Source: Sanguibacter suaedae (GTDB lineage Bacteria > Actinomycetota > Actinomycetes > Actinomycetales > Cellulomonadaceae). From it: a stretch of 64,000 nucleotides of DNA. The DNA is taken from assembly GCF_016342785.1 (NCBI RefSeq), contig NZ_JAEINH010000008.1:104432-168431 (forward strand), read 5' to 3'. Below are positions 32,962-44,165 of the stretch, one piece after another. The stretch's first letter is position 1; every line of letters begins with the position of its first letter. The translations under genes were made by a program, and so were the position numbers. Under the pieces are notes generated by a model that ran no database searches, had not been told where the DNA came from, and saw nothing but the letters and a program-made list of their open reading frames with translations.

Positions 32962-34026
32962 TCAATCCTCGGTGGACCCGCCCTGCGAACCGTCCGGCTC
33001 GCCCCCGCCGTCCGACCGGATGTCGATCCGCCAGCCCGTGAGCTTCGCGGCGAGACGGGCGTTCTGCCCCTCCTTGCCGATCGCCAACGAGAGCTGGAAG
33101 TCCGGCACCACCACACGCGCCGCACGCGCCTCCTCGTCGACCACGGTCACCGAGGTGACGTTCGCCGGGGAGAGCGCGCTGGCCACGAGACGGGCCGGGT
33201 CGTCGCTGTAGTCGACGATGTCGATCTTCTCGCCGTGGAGCTCGGCCATGACAGCCCTCACACGCTGCCCCATGGGACCGATGCACGCTCCCTTGGCGTT
33301 GAGTCCCGAGACCCGCGCGCGCACCGCCATCTTGCTCCGGTGACCGGCCTCACGGGCGATGGCCATGATCTCCACGGACCCGTCCGCGACCTCGGGGACC
33401 TCGAGCTCGAAGAGCTTCCGCACGAGGTTGGGGTGGGTGCGGCTGAGCGAGATCGACGGGCCCTTCATCCCCCGCGACACGTCCAGGACGTACGCGCGGA
33501 GCCTCTCGCCGTGCACGTACCGCTCCGTGGGGACCTGCTCGTGCGCCCCCAGGACGGCCTCCGTGCCACCGACGTCGACGAGGACGACCCGCGGGTCGTG
33601 GCCCTGCTGGATGACTCCCGCGATCACCTCGCCCTCCTTGTCGCGGAACTGCCCGAGGACCTGGTCGTCCTCCGCGTCACGCAGCCGCTGGAGGATCACC
33701 TGCCGCGCGGTGGACGTCGCGATCCGCCCGAAGTTGCTGGGGGTGTCGTCGAACTCCGGCCCGAGCGTCCGGGTCCGGGTGACCGTGGGGGTATCGTCGT
33801 CCGCACCGTCCTCGGCCGGCACCACCATCTCGTCGTCGATGTCCTCCCTCGCCCAGACCGTCACGTGACCAGACTTGCGGTCCACCTCGACGCGGGCCGT
33901 CCTGTGCGCGTCCGGGGTCCGCTGGTATGCCAGCGCCAGCGCCTGCTCGATCGCGGAGACGAGGACGTCGAGGCTGATGTCCTTCTCCCGCTCGAGAAGC
34001 CTCAGCGCGCTCATGTCGATGTCCAT
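32962..34026 (-). CDS. nusA: Transcription termination/antitermination factor NusA
   Basis: A 354-residue RNA polymerase-binding factor controlling pausing, termination and rRNA antitermination. The N-terminal polymerase-binding domain ([20 protein letters not shown]) is followed by an S1 domain ([20 protein letters not shown]), and two KH domains ([15 protein letters not shown] and [20 protein letters not shown]). The C-terminal acidic repeats of E. coli NusA are absent, as normal in actinobacteria. The ATG is one base after the rimP stop. Confidence 0.97.
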   Translation of the reverse strand: MDIDMSALRLLEREKDISLDVLVSAIEQALALAYQRTPDAHRTARVEVDRKSGHVTVWAREDIDDEMVVPAEDGADDDTPTVTRTRTLGPEFDDTPSNFGRIATSTARQVILQRLRDAEDDQVLGQFRDKEGEVIAGVIQQGHDPRVVLVDVGGTEAVLGAHEQVPTERYVHGERLRAYVLDVSRGMKGPSISLSRTHPNLVRKLFELEVPEVADGSVEIMAIAREAGHRSKMAVRARVSGLNAKGACIGPMGQRVRAVMAELHGEKIDIVDYSDDPARLVASALSPANVTSVTVVDEEARAARVVVPDFQLSLAIGKEGQNARLAAKLTGWRIDIRSDGGGEPDGSQGGSTED

Positions 34027-34027
34027 C

Positions 34028-34561
34028 TCAGCCCTCACCATCCGTCCGGCCGGACGTGCCCGGCTCGTCCACGTCCACGAAGGCGTCGTCGTCGAGGGAC
34101 GCCGCACGCTTGAGCTCGACCTCGACGGTCCCGCGGACCACGTCACCGAGAGCGAGCGTCCGGCCGCCCTCGTCGAAGACGAGGTCGTCGCCCACGACCC
34201 CGGTGAGCCGTCCGGTGTACGTCCCGCCTTCGCGGAGCTCGACGACCACCATCCTGGTGCGAGCTCGCTTGAAGTGCCGCAGCTCCGTCAACGGTCGACC
34301 GGTCCCGGGCGACGACACCTCCAGGGTGTACGCCCCAGCGACGGTCCCCTGCTCGTCCAGGGTGTCCGACACGAGCCGCGAGACCTCCGCGACCTGCTCC
34401 AGACCCACCGCACCCGTCGCGTCCTCGTTGAGGTCCACGACGACGCGGACCACCGACCTGGCGCCCGCTCGGGCCACCTTCACGTCGTCGAGAACAAGCC
34501 CTGCTCGCTCGACGCACGGGCGGACCGCGTCCGCCACCTGCTCCGCGGTCGTTGCCGCCAT
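34028..34561 (-). CDS. rimP: Ribosome maturation factor RimP
   Basis: A 177-residue 30S assembly factor. Seen: [20 protein letters not shown], the hallmark of RimP, and [17 protein letters not shown] of the C-terminal SH3-like domain. An acidic tail ends it. The ATG at 34561 is the first gene of the nusA-infB operon; AAGG abuts the start and GGGAG lies 5-9 nt upstream. Confidence 0.95.
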   Translation of the reverse strand: MAATTAEQVADAVRPCVERAGLVLDDVKVARAGARSVVRVVVDLNEDATGAVGLEQVAEVSRLVSDTLDEQGTVAGAYTLEVSSPGTGRPLTELRHFKRARTRMVVVELREGGTYTGRLTGVVGDDLVFDEGGRTLALGDVVRGTVEVELKRAASLDDDAFVDVDEPGTSGRTDGEG

Positions 34562-34631
34562 CCTTACGCTCCCGTCCCGGTCCACAGCCCACCGGGCATG
34601 GATCAGGCCGGTGTTCTGTTGTTCTCGCCCA

Positions 34632-34637
34632 AGCGTA
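34632..34637 (-). promoter_or_regulatory. Candidate -10 box for the rimP-nusA-infB operon
   Basis: TACGCT on the minus strand about 70 nt before the rimP ATG. No clear -35. The 163-bp gap also holds the start region of the divergent DUF4439 lipoprotein gene. Confidence 0.4.
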
Positions 34638-34724
34638 CCGAGTGGATCAGGTGCTGCAGTACCGGGGCACGTCACGGCGGCCACGGCGCCACGGCGTCGC
34701 AGGCGCGTGGCATCATCAGGGGCG

Positions 34725-35846
34725 ATGAACACCGCCCGCGCACAGAGCCCCACGACCGCTCCGCGACCCGGCCCCCGCGACCGCCTCCGCCGGACCCTCG
34801 CCCTGGCGCTCACCGCCATGGTCGTCACCGGCTGCGGGATCCGTCTGGACAGCCCGGCGCCGCTCGCGCTCGTCCCCGACGCCGACGAGATCTCGCGCCA
34901 GGCCACGGTCGCCGACGTCGTCGCCGTGCAGGAGGCGGCCGAGGAGGCCCTCGAGGGGGTCGAGGCGGGTTCCGCGTCCGCCGTTTCGCTCGACCAGGTC
35001 GTCCAGTTCGCGGAGCTGCACATCGAGGCGCTCGGAGGCGTGTACGTCTCGGGTCTCGAGGAGAGCGTCGACGGGACGACGACCGCGACCCTCGCCCCGG
35101 ACAGCGGCACGCCCCTCGACCCGGACGCGGCGAACGACGCCCTCGAGCTCGACGCGAGCCCGACGGAGGGCCCCGAGGCGGAGGAGGAGCCCGACGAACC
35201 GGCGACGGCCGCGACCGTCGTCGACCTGCTCGCGCAGTCGTCGGCTCGAGCACGCGGGTCGTTGTCGACGCCCGTCGACGGGCGTCTCGCCCGGCTCTAC
35301 GCGTCGATCGCGGTGTCACAGCTCGAGAGCGCACGCGACCTGGCAGGTGCCTCCGGCACGGAGTTCTCCGTGCCGGAGAGCTTCACGACCTCGGCGCCGG
35401 CCTCCCTGCCGGGGAACCTCTCGACGGCGGACCTCACCACCACCGTCCGCAGCGAGGACGCCGCCGGGTACGCCTTGGAGGTCATCACCGCGAAGCTGCC
35501 CGCCGAGGCCCGGGCAGGGACGGCCGAACGGGCAGCCGTCCACCGCGAGCACGCCCAGGCCTGGGCCGAGCTCGCGGGGTTCGACGGGACGCCGACCGAC
35601 CCGCGGGCCGTCGCCTACGACCTCGGCTCCCTCGGCGGCGACCCGCCCCTCTCGGACTCCGCTGCCATGATCACCGGAGCGTCCGACCTCGAGGCCACGC
35701 TCGCGGTGACGTACGCGACGTTCACCGGGACCGTCGAACCCGAGAGCCGGGCTCCGATGCTGGACCTGCTCGCGGACGCCCACCGCAGCGCGCGCGCGTG
35801 GGGCGCCCCCCTCGTGGCCTTCCCGGGGATGCCCGAGCAGCTCTGA
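34725..35846 (+). CDS. DUF4439 domain lipoprotein (ferritin-like fold)
   Basis: A 373-residue exported protein. The N terminus (RLRRTLALALTAMVVTGCG) is a lipoprotein signal with the lipidated Cys at residue 37. The C-terminal part, TVDLLAQ... excluded, is helical with EHAQAWAELAGFDGTP and AMITGASDLEATLAVTYATF, matching the DUF4439 ferritin-like domain. Function is unknown. It is divergent from rimP and convergent with proS, separated by a hairpin. Its position at the nusA-proS junction is shared with other actinobacteria, by memory. Confidence 0.8.
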   Translation: MNTARAQSPTTAPRPGPRDRLRRTLALALTAMVVTGCGIRLDSPAPLALVPDADEISRQATVADVVAVQEAAEEALEGVEAGSASAVSLDQVVQFAELHIEALGGVYVSGLEESVDGTTTATLAPDSGTPLDPDAANDALELDASPTEGPEAEEEPDEPATAATVVDLLAQSSARARGSLSTPVDGRLARLYASIAVSQLESARDLAGASGTEFSVPESFTTSAPASLPGNLSTADLTTTVRSEDAAGYALEVITAKLPAEARAGTAERAAVHREHAQAWAELAGFDGTPTDPRAVAYDLGSLGGDPPLSDSAAMITGASDLEATLAVTYATFTGTVEPESRAPMLDLLADAHRSARAWGAPLVAFPGMPEQL

Positions 35847-35863
35847 CGTCGCGAGAGCACTGC

Positions 35864-35906
35864 GCACCCGCCGGGGCATCGCGGACGGCGGCGCCCCGGC
35901 GGGTGC
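35864..35906. terminator. Bidirectional terminator between DUF4439 gene and proS
   Basis: Perfect 14-bp stem (35864-35877 and 35893-35906) with a 15-nt loop, between two convergent genes. No T tract. Confidence 0.65.
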
Positions 35907-35914
35907 TGAGAGCG

Positions 35915-37690
35915 TCAGAGCTGCTCGACGAGCTCGCTGATGTGGTCGACCGCGTCGACGATCGCGACCTCGGCCGTCTCGCCCCCGGCCCGCGGACGTA
36001 CCTCGACGAGACCGTCGACCACACCGCGACCGACGACCACGACGAGCGGGACACCGAGGAGCTCGGCGTCGGCGAACTTCGCTCCGGGGGCGACCTTGGG
36101 TCGGTCGTCGAAGAGCACCTCCATGCCACGCAGCGACAGGGCGGAGGCCAGCGACTCGGCGGCCTCGAAGACGGCCGGGTCCTTGCCCGTCGCGACCACG
36201 TGCACGTGCGCCGGGGCGACCTGCACCGGCCAGGCGAGACCCTTGTCGTCGTGGTTCGCCTCGGCGATGGCCGCGAGGGCGCGGGTGACACCGATGCCGT
36301 AGGACCCCATGGTCACGGTCACCTGCTTGCCGTTGACGTCGAGGACCTTCAGGCCGAGGGCCTCCGCGTACTTGCGCCCCAGCTGGAAGATGTGCCCGAT
36401 CTCGATGCCGCGTGCGAGCTCGAGAGGACCGGAACCGTCGGGCGCGGGGTCCCCGGCGCGCACCTCGGCGGCCTCGATGGTCCCGTCGCCGACGAAGTCG
36501 CGGCCGGCGACGAGGTCGAACACGTGCCGACCGGCGACGTCCGCTCCGGTGATCCACCGGGTTCCCTCGACCACCCTGGGGTCGAGCAGGTAGCGGACCG
36601 CCTTCTCGTCACCCGTGTTGGCACGCCCCAGGACACCGGGACCGATGTACCCCTTGACGAGCTCCGGCCGCGTCCTGAGGTCCGCCTCGGTCGCCGGCTC
36701 CGCCACGGAGGGCGTCAGCGCCGCCTCGAGCCGCTTGAGGTCGACCTCCCGGTCCCCCGGCAGCCCTACCGCGACGATCTCCCGCTCCCCGTCCGGGTGC
36801 GTCACCGCGAGGACGACGTTCTTCAGCGTGTCGGCCGCGGTCCACGGGACGCCGTCCGCGCGCGGGTGCGTCTCGTTGGCGAAGGCGACGAGCGTGTCGA
36901 TGGTCGGCGTGTCGGGCGTGTCCTCGACGTGCGCGGCAGGCGCGTCGGCGTGGTCGACGACGTCCGGGACGGGTGTCACGACGGCCTCGACGTTCGCGGC
37001 GTAGCCGCCCGGGGACCGGACGAACGTGTCCTCGCCGATCGAGGCCGGGCTGAGGAACTCCTCGCTCCGCGACCCACCCATAGCCCCGGACGTGGCGGCC
37101 ACGATGACGTAGTCGAGGCCGAGCCGCTGGAAGATCCGCTCGTAGGCGTCCCTCTGCCGCTGGTAGGACAGCTCGAGACCGTCCTCGTCGACGTCGAACG
37201 AGTAGGCGTCCTTCATGACGAACTCGCGCCCTCGGATCAGTCCCGCCCGGGGCCGGGCCTCGTCGCGGTACTTGGTCTGGACCTGGAACAGCGTCACCGG
37301 CAGGTCCTTGTACGACCCGTAGAGGTCCTTGACGAGGAGCGTGAACATCTCCTCGTGGGTGGGGGCGAGGAGGTAGTCCGCGTCCTTGCGGTCCTTGAGG
37401 CGGAAGAGGTTGGGCCCGTACTCCGTCCACCGGTGGGTCGCCTCGTACGGCTCGCGGGGCAGGAGCGCCGGGAAGTGCACCTCCTGGGCGCCCGCGGACT
37501 GCATCTCCTCGCGGACGACGGCCTCGACCTTGGCCAGCACCCGGAGCCCCAGCGGGAGCCACGTGTAGATCCCGGGGGCGGCGCGGCGGATGTACCCGGC
37601 GCGCAGGAGAAGACGATGGCTGGCGACCTCGGCGTCGGCCGGGTTCTCCCGGAGGGTGCGCACGAAGAGCGTGGAAAGACGAAGCAGCAT
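35915..37690 (-). CDS. proS: Prolyl-tRNA synthetase (bacterial type with editing domain)
   Basis: A 591-residue class II synthetase. The N-terminal [20 protein letters not shown] and [16 protein letters not shown] begin the catalytic core; motif 2 is [20 protein letters not shown] and [10 protein letters not shown]. An insertion editing domain (about residues 225-400, with [13 protein letters not shown] and [20 protein letters not shown]) marks the bacterial type that clears Ala-tRNA(Pro). The anticodon-binding domain closes the protein. The ATG at 37690 has no Shine-Dalgarno; TACGCT ends 6 nt before it, pointing to a leaderless transcript. Confidence 0.97.
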   Translation of the reverse strand: MLLRLSTLFVRTLRENPADAEVASHRLLLRAGYIRRAAPGIYTWLPLGLRVLAKVEAVVREEMQSAGAQEVHFPALLPREPYEATHRWTEYGPNLFRLKDRKDADYLLAPTHEEMFTLLVKDLYGSYKDLPVTLFQVQTKYRDEARPRAGLIRGREFVMKDAYSFDVDEDGLELSYQRQRDAYERIFQRLGLDYVIVAATSGAMGGSRSEEFLSPASIGEDTFVRSPGGYAANVEAVVTPVPDVVDHADAPAAHVEDTPDTPTIDTLVAFANETHPRADGVPWTAADTLKNVVLAVTHPDGEREIVAVGLPGDREVDLKRLEAALTPSVAEPATEADLRTRPELVKGYIGPGVLGRANTGDEKAVRYLLDPRVVEGTRWITGADVAGRHVFDLVAGRDFVGDGTIEAAEVRAGDPAPDGSGPLELARGIEIGHIFQLGRKYAEALGLKVLDVNGKQVTVTMGSYGIGVTRALAAIAEANHDDKGLAWPVQVAPAHVHVVATGKDPAVFEAAESLASALSLRGMEVLFDDRPKVAPGAKFADAELLGVPLVVVVGRGVVDGLVEVRPRAGGETAEVAIVDAVDHISELVEQL

Positions 37691-37696
37691 GGACTG

Positions 37697-37702
37697 AGCG
37701 TA
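37697..37702 (-). promoter_or_regulatory. Candidate -10 element for leaderless proS
   Basis: TACGCT on the minus strand, 6 nt before the proS ATG, with no ribosome-binding site between. It fits TANNNT at the spacing of actinobacterial leaderless promoters. Confidence 0.5.
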
Positions 37703-37752
37703 GTCGTTACCGGCCCGTTCCTAGGTCCCGGAGCACGCGCGCGCCGGGTGCG

Positions 37753-38640
37753 TCAGAAGAGGACCGTCGCGAAGGTCCCGACCTGCTGGAAGCCCACCCG
37801 GCGGTAGGTCGCCAGAGCGGGCAGGTTGTAGCTGTTCACGTAGAGCGAGACGACGGGCGCCACGTCCGACCGGGTCGCCGCGACGACCGCGGCCATCCCG
37901 GCCTCGGAGTACCCGCGACCGCGGCTGGCAGGATCGACCCAGACCCCCTGGACCTGCGCGACCGCGCCCGAGACAGCACCGAGCTCGGCCTTGAAGACGA
38001 TCTCCCCGGGGCCGGCGGGCGGTGCGGTCCGGACGAAGGAGCGACGCTCCGTGATGAGGGTCCTGATGCGCTCGGAGTACGCGGCGGCCGACAACGTGAT
38101 GGGCGAGTACCCGACCTCCTCGACGAACATCTTCACGCACGCGGGCAGCAGCGAGGGGAAGTCGTCCTGCGTGGAGTACCGGACCTCGGGGTCCGGTTCG
38201 ACGGAGGGCGGCCCGTCGATCGTCATCGACGGCTGCTCGGCGCGCACCTCCCGGGCGGGCGACCACTCGTCCTCCAGAGACCGCCACAGCCCCAGCACCG
38301 CGGACGCGGGGCCGACGATCGACGAGCAGCGTCGACCGTTGGACCGTGCCATCGCCGCGAAGGCAGCCACGGCCTCGGGGTCTCCGTCGGCCACCACCGG
38401 CACGAGGTTGGCCCCGGACCAGCACACCGCCTCGAGCGGCCCATGCCCGGGGAAGCCCCACGCAGACCCGCCGCTGCGGGCCAGGCCCTGGACCACCGCG
38501 TCCTCGAGGCGCGCGGTCGCGAGGACCGATCCGACGGGGTCGCGCCCGCAGACGGCGAGGGCCTCCGGGAGGTCGGCGTCGCCGAGGACCCGCACCCGGT
38601 CAGGTGCGGGTGCCGGCAGACGGGATGCTCCGAAGGTCAT
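37753..38640 (-). CDS. GNAT-family N-acetyltransferase with DUF4081-type N terminus
   Basis: A 295-residue protein. The N-terminal half (VRVLGDADLPEALAVCGRDP ... AVCWSGANLVPV) matches the DUF4081 region found before GNAT domains in actinobacteria, and the C-terminal half carries VQGVWVDPASRGRGYSEAGM, the acetyl-CoA-binding loop, with YRRVGFQQVG at the end. It lies directly after ispG, a usual actinobacterial location, and 62 bp upstream of proS. Substrate is unknown. Confidence 0.85.
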   Translation of the reverse strand: MTFGASRLPAPAPDRVRVLGDADLPEALAVCGRDPVGSVLATARLEDAVVQGLARSGGSAWGFPGHGPLEAVCWSGANLVPVVADGDPEAVAAFAAMARSNGRRCSSIVGPASAVLGLWRSLEDEWSPAREVRAEQPSMTIDGPPSVEPDPEVRYSTQDDFPSLLPACVKMFVEEVGYSPITLSAAAYSERIRTLITERRSFVRTAPPAGPGEIVFKAELGAVSGAVAQVQGVWVDPASRGRGYSEAGMAAVVAATRSDVAPVVSLYVNSYNLPALATYRRVGFQQVGTFATVLF

Positions 38641-38687
38641 GACAGGACTCCGGCAGCACGCGGTCCCACGACTGACGCCACGGGAGG

Positions 38688-39848
38688 TCAGCTCACCGTG
38701 ACCACCGGCGAGCCCTCGCCGTCGGCCGGCCGCTCCATCGTCTCCGCGATCCGCATGGCCTCCTCGATGAGGGTCTCCACGATGAGCGCCTCCGGAACGG
38801 TCTTCACGACCTCACCCTTGACGAAGATCTGCCCCTTGCCGTTGCCCGAGGCGACGCCGAGGTCGGCCTCACGGGCCTCCCCCGGTCCGTTGACGACGCA
38901 CCCCATGACAGCGACGCGCAGCGGCACCTCCATACCCTCGAGGCCCGCGGTGACGCGCTCGGCGAGCGTGTACACGTCCACCTGGGCCCGGCCGCACGAC
39001 GGGCACGAGACGATCTCGAGCTTGCGCGGGCGGAGGTTGAGCGACTGGAGGATCTGGATCCCGACCTTGACCTCCTCGACGGGCGGCGCCGAGAGCGAGA
39101 CGCGGATCGTGTCACCGATGCCCTTGGAGAGCAGCGCACCGAACGCCGTCGCCGACTTGATGGTTCCCTGGAACGCCGGTCCGGCCTCGGTCACCCCGAG
39201 GTGCAGCGGCCAGTCGCCCCGTTCCGAGAGCATCTCGTACGCGCGCACCATGACCACGGGGTCGTTGTGCTTGACCGAGATCTTGAAGTCGTGGAATCCG
39301 TGCTCCTCGAAGAGGGACGCCTCCCAGACGGCGGACTCCACGAGAGCCTCGGGGGTCGCCTTGCCGTACTTGGCCAGCAGCCGGGGATCGAGCGAGCCTG
39401 CGTTGACGCCGATCCGGATGGACACCCCGGCGTCGCTCGCCGCCCGGGCGATCTCCTTGACCTGGTCGTCGAACTTGCGGATGTTGCCGGGGTTCACCCG
39501 GACGGCCGCACAGCCCGCGTCGATGGCCGCGAAGACGTACTTGGGCTGGAAGTGGATGTCGGCGATCACAGGGATCTGGGACTTCTGGGCGATCGCCGGC
39601 AGGGCGAGGGCGTCGTCCTGGCTGGGCACCGCGACACGCACGATGTCGCACCCTGACGCGGTCAGCTCCGCGATCTGCTGCAGCGTCGCGTTGATGTCGG
39701 TGGTGGGCGTCGTCGTCATCGACTGGACGCTCACGGGCGCGTCACCGCCGACGTCGACCTTGCCGACCTTGATCTTGCGGGTCTTGCGACGGGGCGCCAG
39801 CACGGGCGCGGGGGCTTCGGGCATACCGAGACTGATAGGAGCGCTCAC
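38688..39848 (-). CDS. ispG: (E)-4-hydroxy-3-methylbut-2-enyl-diphosphate synthase
   Basis: A 386-residue iron-sulfur enzyme of the MEP isoprenoid pathway (GcpE). TIM-barrel motifs: [36 protein letters not shown] and [12 protein letters not shown]. The [4Fe-4S] cysteines are in SCPSCGRAQ and [11 protein letters not shown]. The start is GTG at 39848; an ATG nine codons in is the alternative. It lies 78 bp after rseP, and dxr of the same pathway is just upstream. Confidence 0.97.
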   Translation of the reverse strand: MSAPISLGMPEAPAPVLAPRRKTRKIKVGKVDVGGDAPVSVQSMTTTPTTDINATLQQIAELTASGCDIVRVAVPSQDDALALPAIAQKSQIPVIADIHFQPKYVFAAIDAGCAAVRVNPGNIRKFDDQVKEIARAASDAGVSIRIGVNAGSLDPRLLAKYGKATPEALVESAVWEASLFEEHGFHDFKISVKHNDPVVMVRAYEMLSERGDWPLHLGVTEAGPAFQGTIKSATAFGALLSKGIGDTIRVSLSAPPVEEVKVGIQILQSLNLRPRKLEIVSCPSCGRAQVDVYTLAERVTAGLEGMEVPLRVAVMGCVVNGPGEAREADLGVASGNGKGQIFVKGEVVKTVPEALIVETLIEEAMRIAETMERPADGEGSPVVTVS

Positions 39849-39926
39849 CGTCCAAGTATCCCCCCTCCGGGACTCGTCCTCATCCCCCGTGACGGCACCC
39901 GCGCGAGGTCTTCACACCTTCACGGC

Positions 39927-41243
39927 TCACATCAGCCGCACCGGCTTGACGATGTCCGCGTAGATGAGGAGCGCCCCCATCGCTGCGAGCACCACGAAGA
40001 CCCCGTAGGCCAACGGCATCATGCGAGCCGTGTCGGCCGGCGACGGGCGTGGGAGACCGCGCGCCCGCGCGATGGACCGGCGCGAACCTTCGTAGAGGGC
40101 ACCGACGACGTGACCGCCGTCGAGCGGGAGGAGCGGGATCATGTTGAACCCGAAGAGCGCCACGTTGAGGCCGGCCAGCAGCATGAGGAGGTCGGCCGCC
40201 ATGAGGTCCGTGCCGTACCCGTCGATCTCCGCGGAGGTGATCTCCCCCGCGAACCTGCCGACACCGACGACGCCGACGATCGACGTCTCGTCGCGCTCTG
40301 CGTCACCGAAGGCCGCCTCGGCGACGTCGGCCATCCGCTGCGGGAGGGTCGCGATCGCCACGGCGGTCGCCTCGAGACGTTCCCCGATCATGCCGGGGAC
40401 CACCGTGATCGACTGCGGCTGGAGCTCCTGGGTCGGTCCGATCCCGAGGTAGCCGATCTGTCGGGTCCGGGGCTCGCCGTCGGGCCCGACGACCACGACG
40501 CCGGTGCCGTCGAGCACCGGACGGTCGGTGACGACAGGGGTCACGACGCTCTCGACAGCATCGCCACCGCGGTCCACGACGACATCCGTCGGTCGACCAC
40601 CCGACAGGCTGATGAGCGTCGCGAGCTCGTCCCACGAGCCGACACGCTCACCGTCGAACTCGACGATCGTGTCACCGGGCAGCAGCCCGGCGGCAGCGGC
40701 GGGTGCCGCCTCGTCCGAGTCGGTGCAGGTGGCACCCTCGGGCGCGTCGAGCGGGAGCACGCACTGCGCGACGGTCCCGAGCGTCGTCGTGGGCCCGAGC
40801 GTCCCGAAGCCGACGACGACGACGGACACGAGGACCACCGCGATGACGAGGTTGACCAGCGGTCCGCCGAGCATGACGACGAGCTTCTTGGGTGCGGAGA
40901 GGTTGTAGAAGGCACGGTGCTCCTCCCCCGGGTGGATCTCCTCCGCGCTCGCGTCCCGCGCGGACTGCACGAGCTCGGCGACGCGACCGGCCCTGCGCTC
41001 CTTCCGAGGGTCGCCGGGTGGGTACATCCCCACGAGCCTGACGTACCCGCCGAGCGGGATCGCCTTGATCCCGTACTCCGTCTCACCGCGGGTCCGGGAC
41101 CACAGCGTCGGGCCGAACCCGACCATGTACTGGCTGACCCGGACCCCGAACCGCTTCGCGGGGACCATGTGCCCCAGCTCGTGCAGGCCGATGGACACGA
41201 GCACACCGACGACCATGACGAGGACGCCGACGAGGTACGACAT
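39927..41243 (-). CDS. rseP: Site-2 protease, RseP/Rip1-like membrane metalloprotease
   Basis: A 438-residue intramembrane zinc protease that cleaves anti-sigma factors or membrane regulators. The active-site HELGH is at residues 21-25 in the first transmembrane helix, and the third ligand is in NMIPLLPLDGGHV. A PDZ domain lies between (PAAAAGLLPGDTIVEFDGER). Four transmembrane segments are apparent. The ATG is preceded by AGGAGAA. The dxr-rseP-ispG order matches actinobacteria, where the homologue is Rip1. Confidence 0.94.
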   Translation of the reverse strand: MSYLVGVLVMVVGVLVSIGLHELGHMVPAKRFGVRVSQYMVGFGPTLWSRTRGETEYGIKAIPLGGYVRLVGMYPPGDPRKERRAGRVAELVQSARDASAEEIHPGEEHRAFYNLSAPKKLVVMLGGPLVNLVIAVVLVSVVVVGFGTLGPTTTLGTVAQCVLPLDAPEGATCTDSDEAAPAAAAGLLPGDTIVEFDGERVGSWDELATLISLSGGRPTDVVVDRGGDAVESVVTPVVTDRPVLDGTGVVVVGPDGEPRTRQIGYLGIGPTQELQPQSITVVPGMIGERLEATAVAIATLPQRMADVAEAAFGDAERDETSIVGVVGVGRFAGEITSAEIDGYGTDLMAADLLMLLAGLNVALFGFNMIPLLPLDGGHVVGALYEGSRRSIARARGLPRPSPADTARMMPLAYGVFVVLAAMGALLIYADIVKPVRLM

Positions 41244-41276
41244 GAGAGTTCTCCTGGCTGTGCGGGACGGACCCGG

Positions 41277-42470
41277 TCAACGACGGGCGAGGATGTCGCG
41301 GGTACGCGCGCGCGCCCACTCCTCCGCGGAGATCACGGCCGGGAGCGTCAGCGTACCCGTCGTCGCCGAGTGCTCGCCGAGGACGCGCTCGACCGTCTCG
41401 ACGATGTCGAGGAAACCGATCCGGCCGGCGAGGAAGGCCTCGACGCACTCCTCGTTCGCGGCGTTGAGGACCGCCGGGTAGGTCGCACCCGACCGTGCGA
41501 CCTGCCTCGCGAGCCGCACGGCACCGAAGAGCTCCTCGTCGAGGGGCTCGAACGTCCAGGCCGTCGGGCCGTCCCACGCGCACGGTGCAGCGACACCCTC
41601 GAGGCGGTCCGGCCACCCCAGGCCCAGCGCGATCGGCAGGCGCATGTCGGGGGGCGAGGCCTGCGCGATCGTCGACCCGTCGACGAACTCCACCATGGAG
41701 TGGACGACCGACTGCGGATGCACCACCACCGTGATGTCGTCGACGGGGACGTCGAACAGCAGGTGTGCCTCGATGAGCTCGAGCCCCTTGTTCATGAGGG
41801 ACGCCGAGTTGATGGTCACCACCGGGCCCATCGACCATGTCGGGTGCGCCAGGGCCTGCTCCGGACCGACCGTCTTCACGTCATCCCTGGCCCAGCCTCG
41901 GAACGGCCCGCCCGACGCGGTGAGGATCAATCGCCGCACCTCGGGGCGCGCCCCGGACCGCAAGCACTGGGCCATCGCCGAGTGCTCCGAGTCCACCGGG
42001 ACGATCTGGTCCGGACGGCGGACGGCGGCCTTCACGACAGGCCCGCCGACGACGAGGGACTCCTTGTTCGCGAGGGCGAGGGTGGACCCGGCAGCGAGAG
42101 CGGCGAGCGTCGGGCCGAGCCCGACGGACCCGGTGATCCCGTTGAGGACGACGTCCGCGCCGAGTCCCGCGACCTCGGTCGCGGCCTCGGGACCGGTGAG
42201 GACCTCGATGTGTCTCGATGTCGACCGCGAGCCCGCAGGGGCGTCGTCCAGGCGCGCCCGGAGCTCCTCCGCTCGCGCCTCGTCCGCGACGGCCACGACC
42301 TCGACGCCGAGCTCCACGGCCTGCGCGGCGAGGAGACCCACGTCCGATCCGCCCGCGCTCAGGGCACGGACCCGGAACCGGTCAGGATGGCGACGCACGA
42401 CGTCGATCGCCTGCGTGCCGATGGACCCGGTCGAGCCGAGGAGGACGAGGTCACGTCGTTCACTCGACAC
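41277..42470 (-). CDS. dxr: 1-deoxy-D-xylulose-5-phosphate reductoisomerase
   Basis: A 397-residue NADPH-dependent enzyme, second step of the MEP pathway and the target of fosmidomycin. Seen: NADPH-binding [18 protein letters not shown] at the N terminus, [15 protein letters not shown] with metal ligands, [11 protein letters not shown], and [13 protein letters not shown]. The start is GTG at 42470, overlapping the DivIVA-like gene by 11 bp. The 3' end is 33 bp from rseP. Confidence 0.96.
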   Translation of the reverse strand: MSSERRDLVLLGSTGSIGTQAIDVVRRHPDRFRVRALSAGGSDVGLLAAQAVELGVEVVAVADEARAEELRARLDDAPAGSRSTSRHIEVLTGPEAATEVAGLGADVVLNGITGSVGLGPTLAALAAGSTLALANKESLVVGGPVVKAAVRRPDQIVPVDSEHSAMAQCLRSGARPEVRRLILTASGGPFRGWARDDVKTVGPEQALAHPTWSMGPVVTINSASLMNKGLELIEAHLLFDVPVDDITVVVHPQSVVHSMVEFVDGSTIAQASPPDMRLPIALGLGWPDRLEGVAAPCAWDGPTAWTFEPLDEELFGAVRLARQVARSGATYPAVLNAANEECVEAFLAGRIGFLDIVETVERVLGEHSATTGTLTLPAVISAEEWARARTRDILARR

Positions 42471-43011
42471 CGAGGAGGACCTCCACGGCGCGGGCGAAGA
42501 ACGCGTCGACCGGCGCCTCCGCGTACCCGTCGCGCCCCTTGCGGGCCCGGAACACCGCGCCGCGGACCTCGGCGGCGGACAGCGCCTCGGTCCGGTCGAA
42601 GTACGCCACGAGGCGGTCGCACAGGTCGTCGACGTCGTCCTTGTCGTAACCCTGCTGCCCGCGCGCTGCGCTGTCGAAACGCTCTCCGTCCGGCCGCCCG
42701 AGGCGCCCGTAGAGGGAACGGGCCTTCTCGGCGAGCTCCTCCATCCACGCCGCCTGACCACGTGTGAGCACGCACTCGTGGCGCTGGCGTGCCACGAACG
42801 CTCCCTCGAGCCGGTCGAGGGCAGCGTCCACCTCGTGGGTGACGTACCCGCCGCGCCGCAGGTCGAACGAGCACGCCTGGATGTCGCGGCTCGTCAAGGG
42901 CTCGGTCGTCGTCCCCTCGTACACCTCGCGGGCATGGTGGAAGAAGTCGTCCACCTCGTCCTTGTCGTAACCCAGCCGGAAACGGGAGACCGACTCGAAC
43001 ACCTTCGTCAC
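42460..43011 (-). CDS. DivIVA domain-containing protein
   Basis: A 183-residue protein with three short DivIVA-type repeats: [40 protein letters not shown] and [20 protein letters not shown]. There is no long coiled coil as in the polar-growth protein Wag31/DivIVA, so it is a small relative of unknown role; in other actinobacteria such genes also lie between rlmN and dxr. The GTG start overlaps the rlmN stop by 4 bp and the end overlaps dxr. Confidence 0.85.
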   Translation of the reverse strand: MTKVFESVSRFRLGYDKDEVDDFFHHAREVYEGTTTEPLTSRDIQACSFDLRRGGYVTHEVDAALDRLEGAFVARQRHECVLTRGQAAWMEELAEKARSLYGRLGRPDGERFDSAARGQQGYDKDDVDDLCDRLVAYFDRTEALSAAEVRGAVFRARKGRDGYAEAPVDAFFARAVEVLLGVE

Positions 43012-44132
43012 TCCTCCTCCTCGGCGGCGAGCTGTCCGCACGCGCCGTCGATGTCGCTGCCCCTCGTGTCCCGGATCGTGGTCGGGATGCCGTGCCCGCG
43101 CAGGCGGGCCACGAACTCGTCCTCGACGGCCGGGTCGCTCGCCGTCCAGATGGACCCCGGGGTGGGGTTCAGGGGGATGGGGTTCACGTGCACCCAGCCC
43201 TGGCCGCGCGCCGTGAGCTTCTCCCCGAGGAGGTCGGCGCGCCACGCGTGGTCGTTCATGTCACGGATCAGCGCGTACTCGATGCTCACGCGCCGCCCGG
43301 TGACCTCGAAGTAGCGCCGGGCGGAGTCGAGGACCTCGTCGACCGACCACCGGGTGTTCACGGGGACGAGCTCGCTGCGGAGCTCGTCGTCGGGGGCGTG
43401 GAGCGACAGCGCGAGGGTGAGAGGGAGGTCCTCCTTGGCGAGCTTGTCCATCGCAGGCACCAGCCCCACCGTGGAGACCGTGACGTTGCGCGCGGACATG
43501 CCGAGGCCGTCCGGCGTCGCGGCGACGACCTGCCGGACCGTCGCCATGACGGCCTTGTAGTTGGCGAGCGGCTCCCCCATGCCCATGAACACGAGGTTGT
43601 TGAGACGGGTCGGTCCCCCGGGCACGTCCCCGTCGGCGAGCGACCGTGCGGCCGAGCGGACCTGCTCCACGATCTCGGCGGTGGACAGGTTCCGTGTGAG
43701 CCCGAGCTGCCCGGTGGCGCAGAACGGGCAGGCCATGCCGCAGCCCGCCTGGCTGGAGACGCACAGCGTCGACCTGTTGGGGTACCGCATGAGGACGGAC
43801 TCGACCTTGGCGCCGTCGAAGAGCTTCCACAGGGTCTTGACCGTCGTGCCGCCGTCGGCCTGCATGACACGGGCGGGCACGAGGAGCTCGGGGAACAGCT
43901 CTGCGACGAGACCCTCACGCGTCGCCCGGGGAAGGTCCGTCATCGCGTCGGCGTCGCTCGTGAGGTGCGTGTAGTAGTGCGTCGCCAGCTGCTTCGCCCG
44001 GAAGGGCTTCTCTCCGAGGTCGGCGACCGCCTGGAGCCGTTCGTCGGGTGCCATGTCGGCGAAGTGACGGGGCGGCTTGCCCCGTCGGGGGGCCGTCATC
44101 GTGAGGGTCAACGGCGTCGATCGTCCAGCCAT
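43008..44132 (-). CDS. rlmN: Dual-specificity RNA methyltransferase RlmN
   Basis: A 374-residue radical-SAM enzyme that methylates C2 of adenosine in 23S rRNA A2503 and tRNA A37. The cluster motif CGMACPFC (CxxxCxxC) is in [36 protein letters not shown] and the catalytic Cys in [12 protein letters not shown] complete the pattern. I chose the ATG at 44132; a GTG two codons upstream is equally possible since no clear ribosome-binding site is present. It follows cdsA by 33 bp. Confidence 0.95.
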   Translation of the reverse strand: MAGRSTPLTLTMTAPRRGKPPRHFADMAPDERLQAVADLGEKPFRAKQLATHYYTHLTSDADAMTDLPRATREGLVAELFPELLVPARVMQADGGTTVKTLWKLFDGAKVESVLMRYPNRSTLCVSSQAGCGMACPFCATGQLGLTRNLSTAEIVEQVRSAARSLADGDVPGGPTRLNNLVFMGMGEPLANYKAVMATVRQVVAATPDGLGMSARNVTVSTVGLVPAMDKLAKEDLPLTLALSLHAPDDELRSELVPVNTRWSVDEVLDSARRYFEVTGRRVSIEYALIRDMNDHAWRADLLGEKLTARGQGWVHVNPIPLNPTPGSIWTASDPAVEDEFVARLRGHGIPTTIRDTRGSDIDGACGQLAAEEEE

Positions 44133-44165
44133 GGTCACAGTCCAGTCAGTTGCGGTGTCAGGGCG

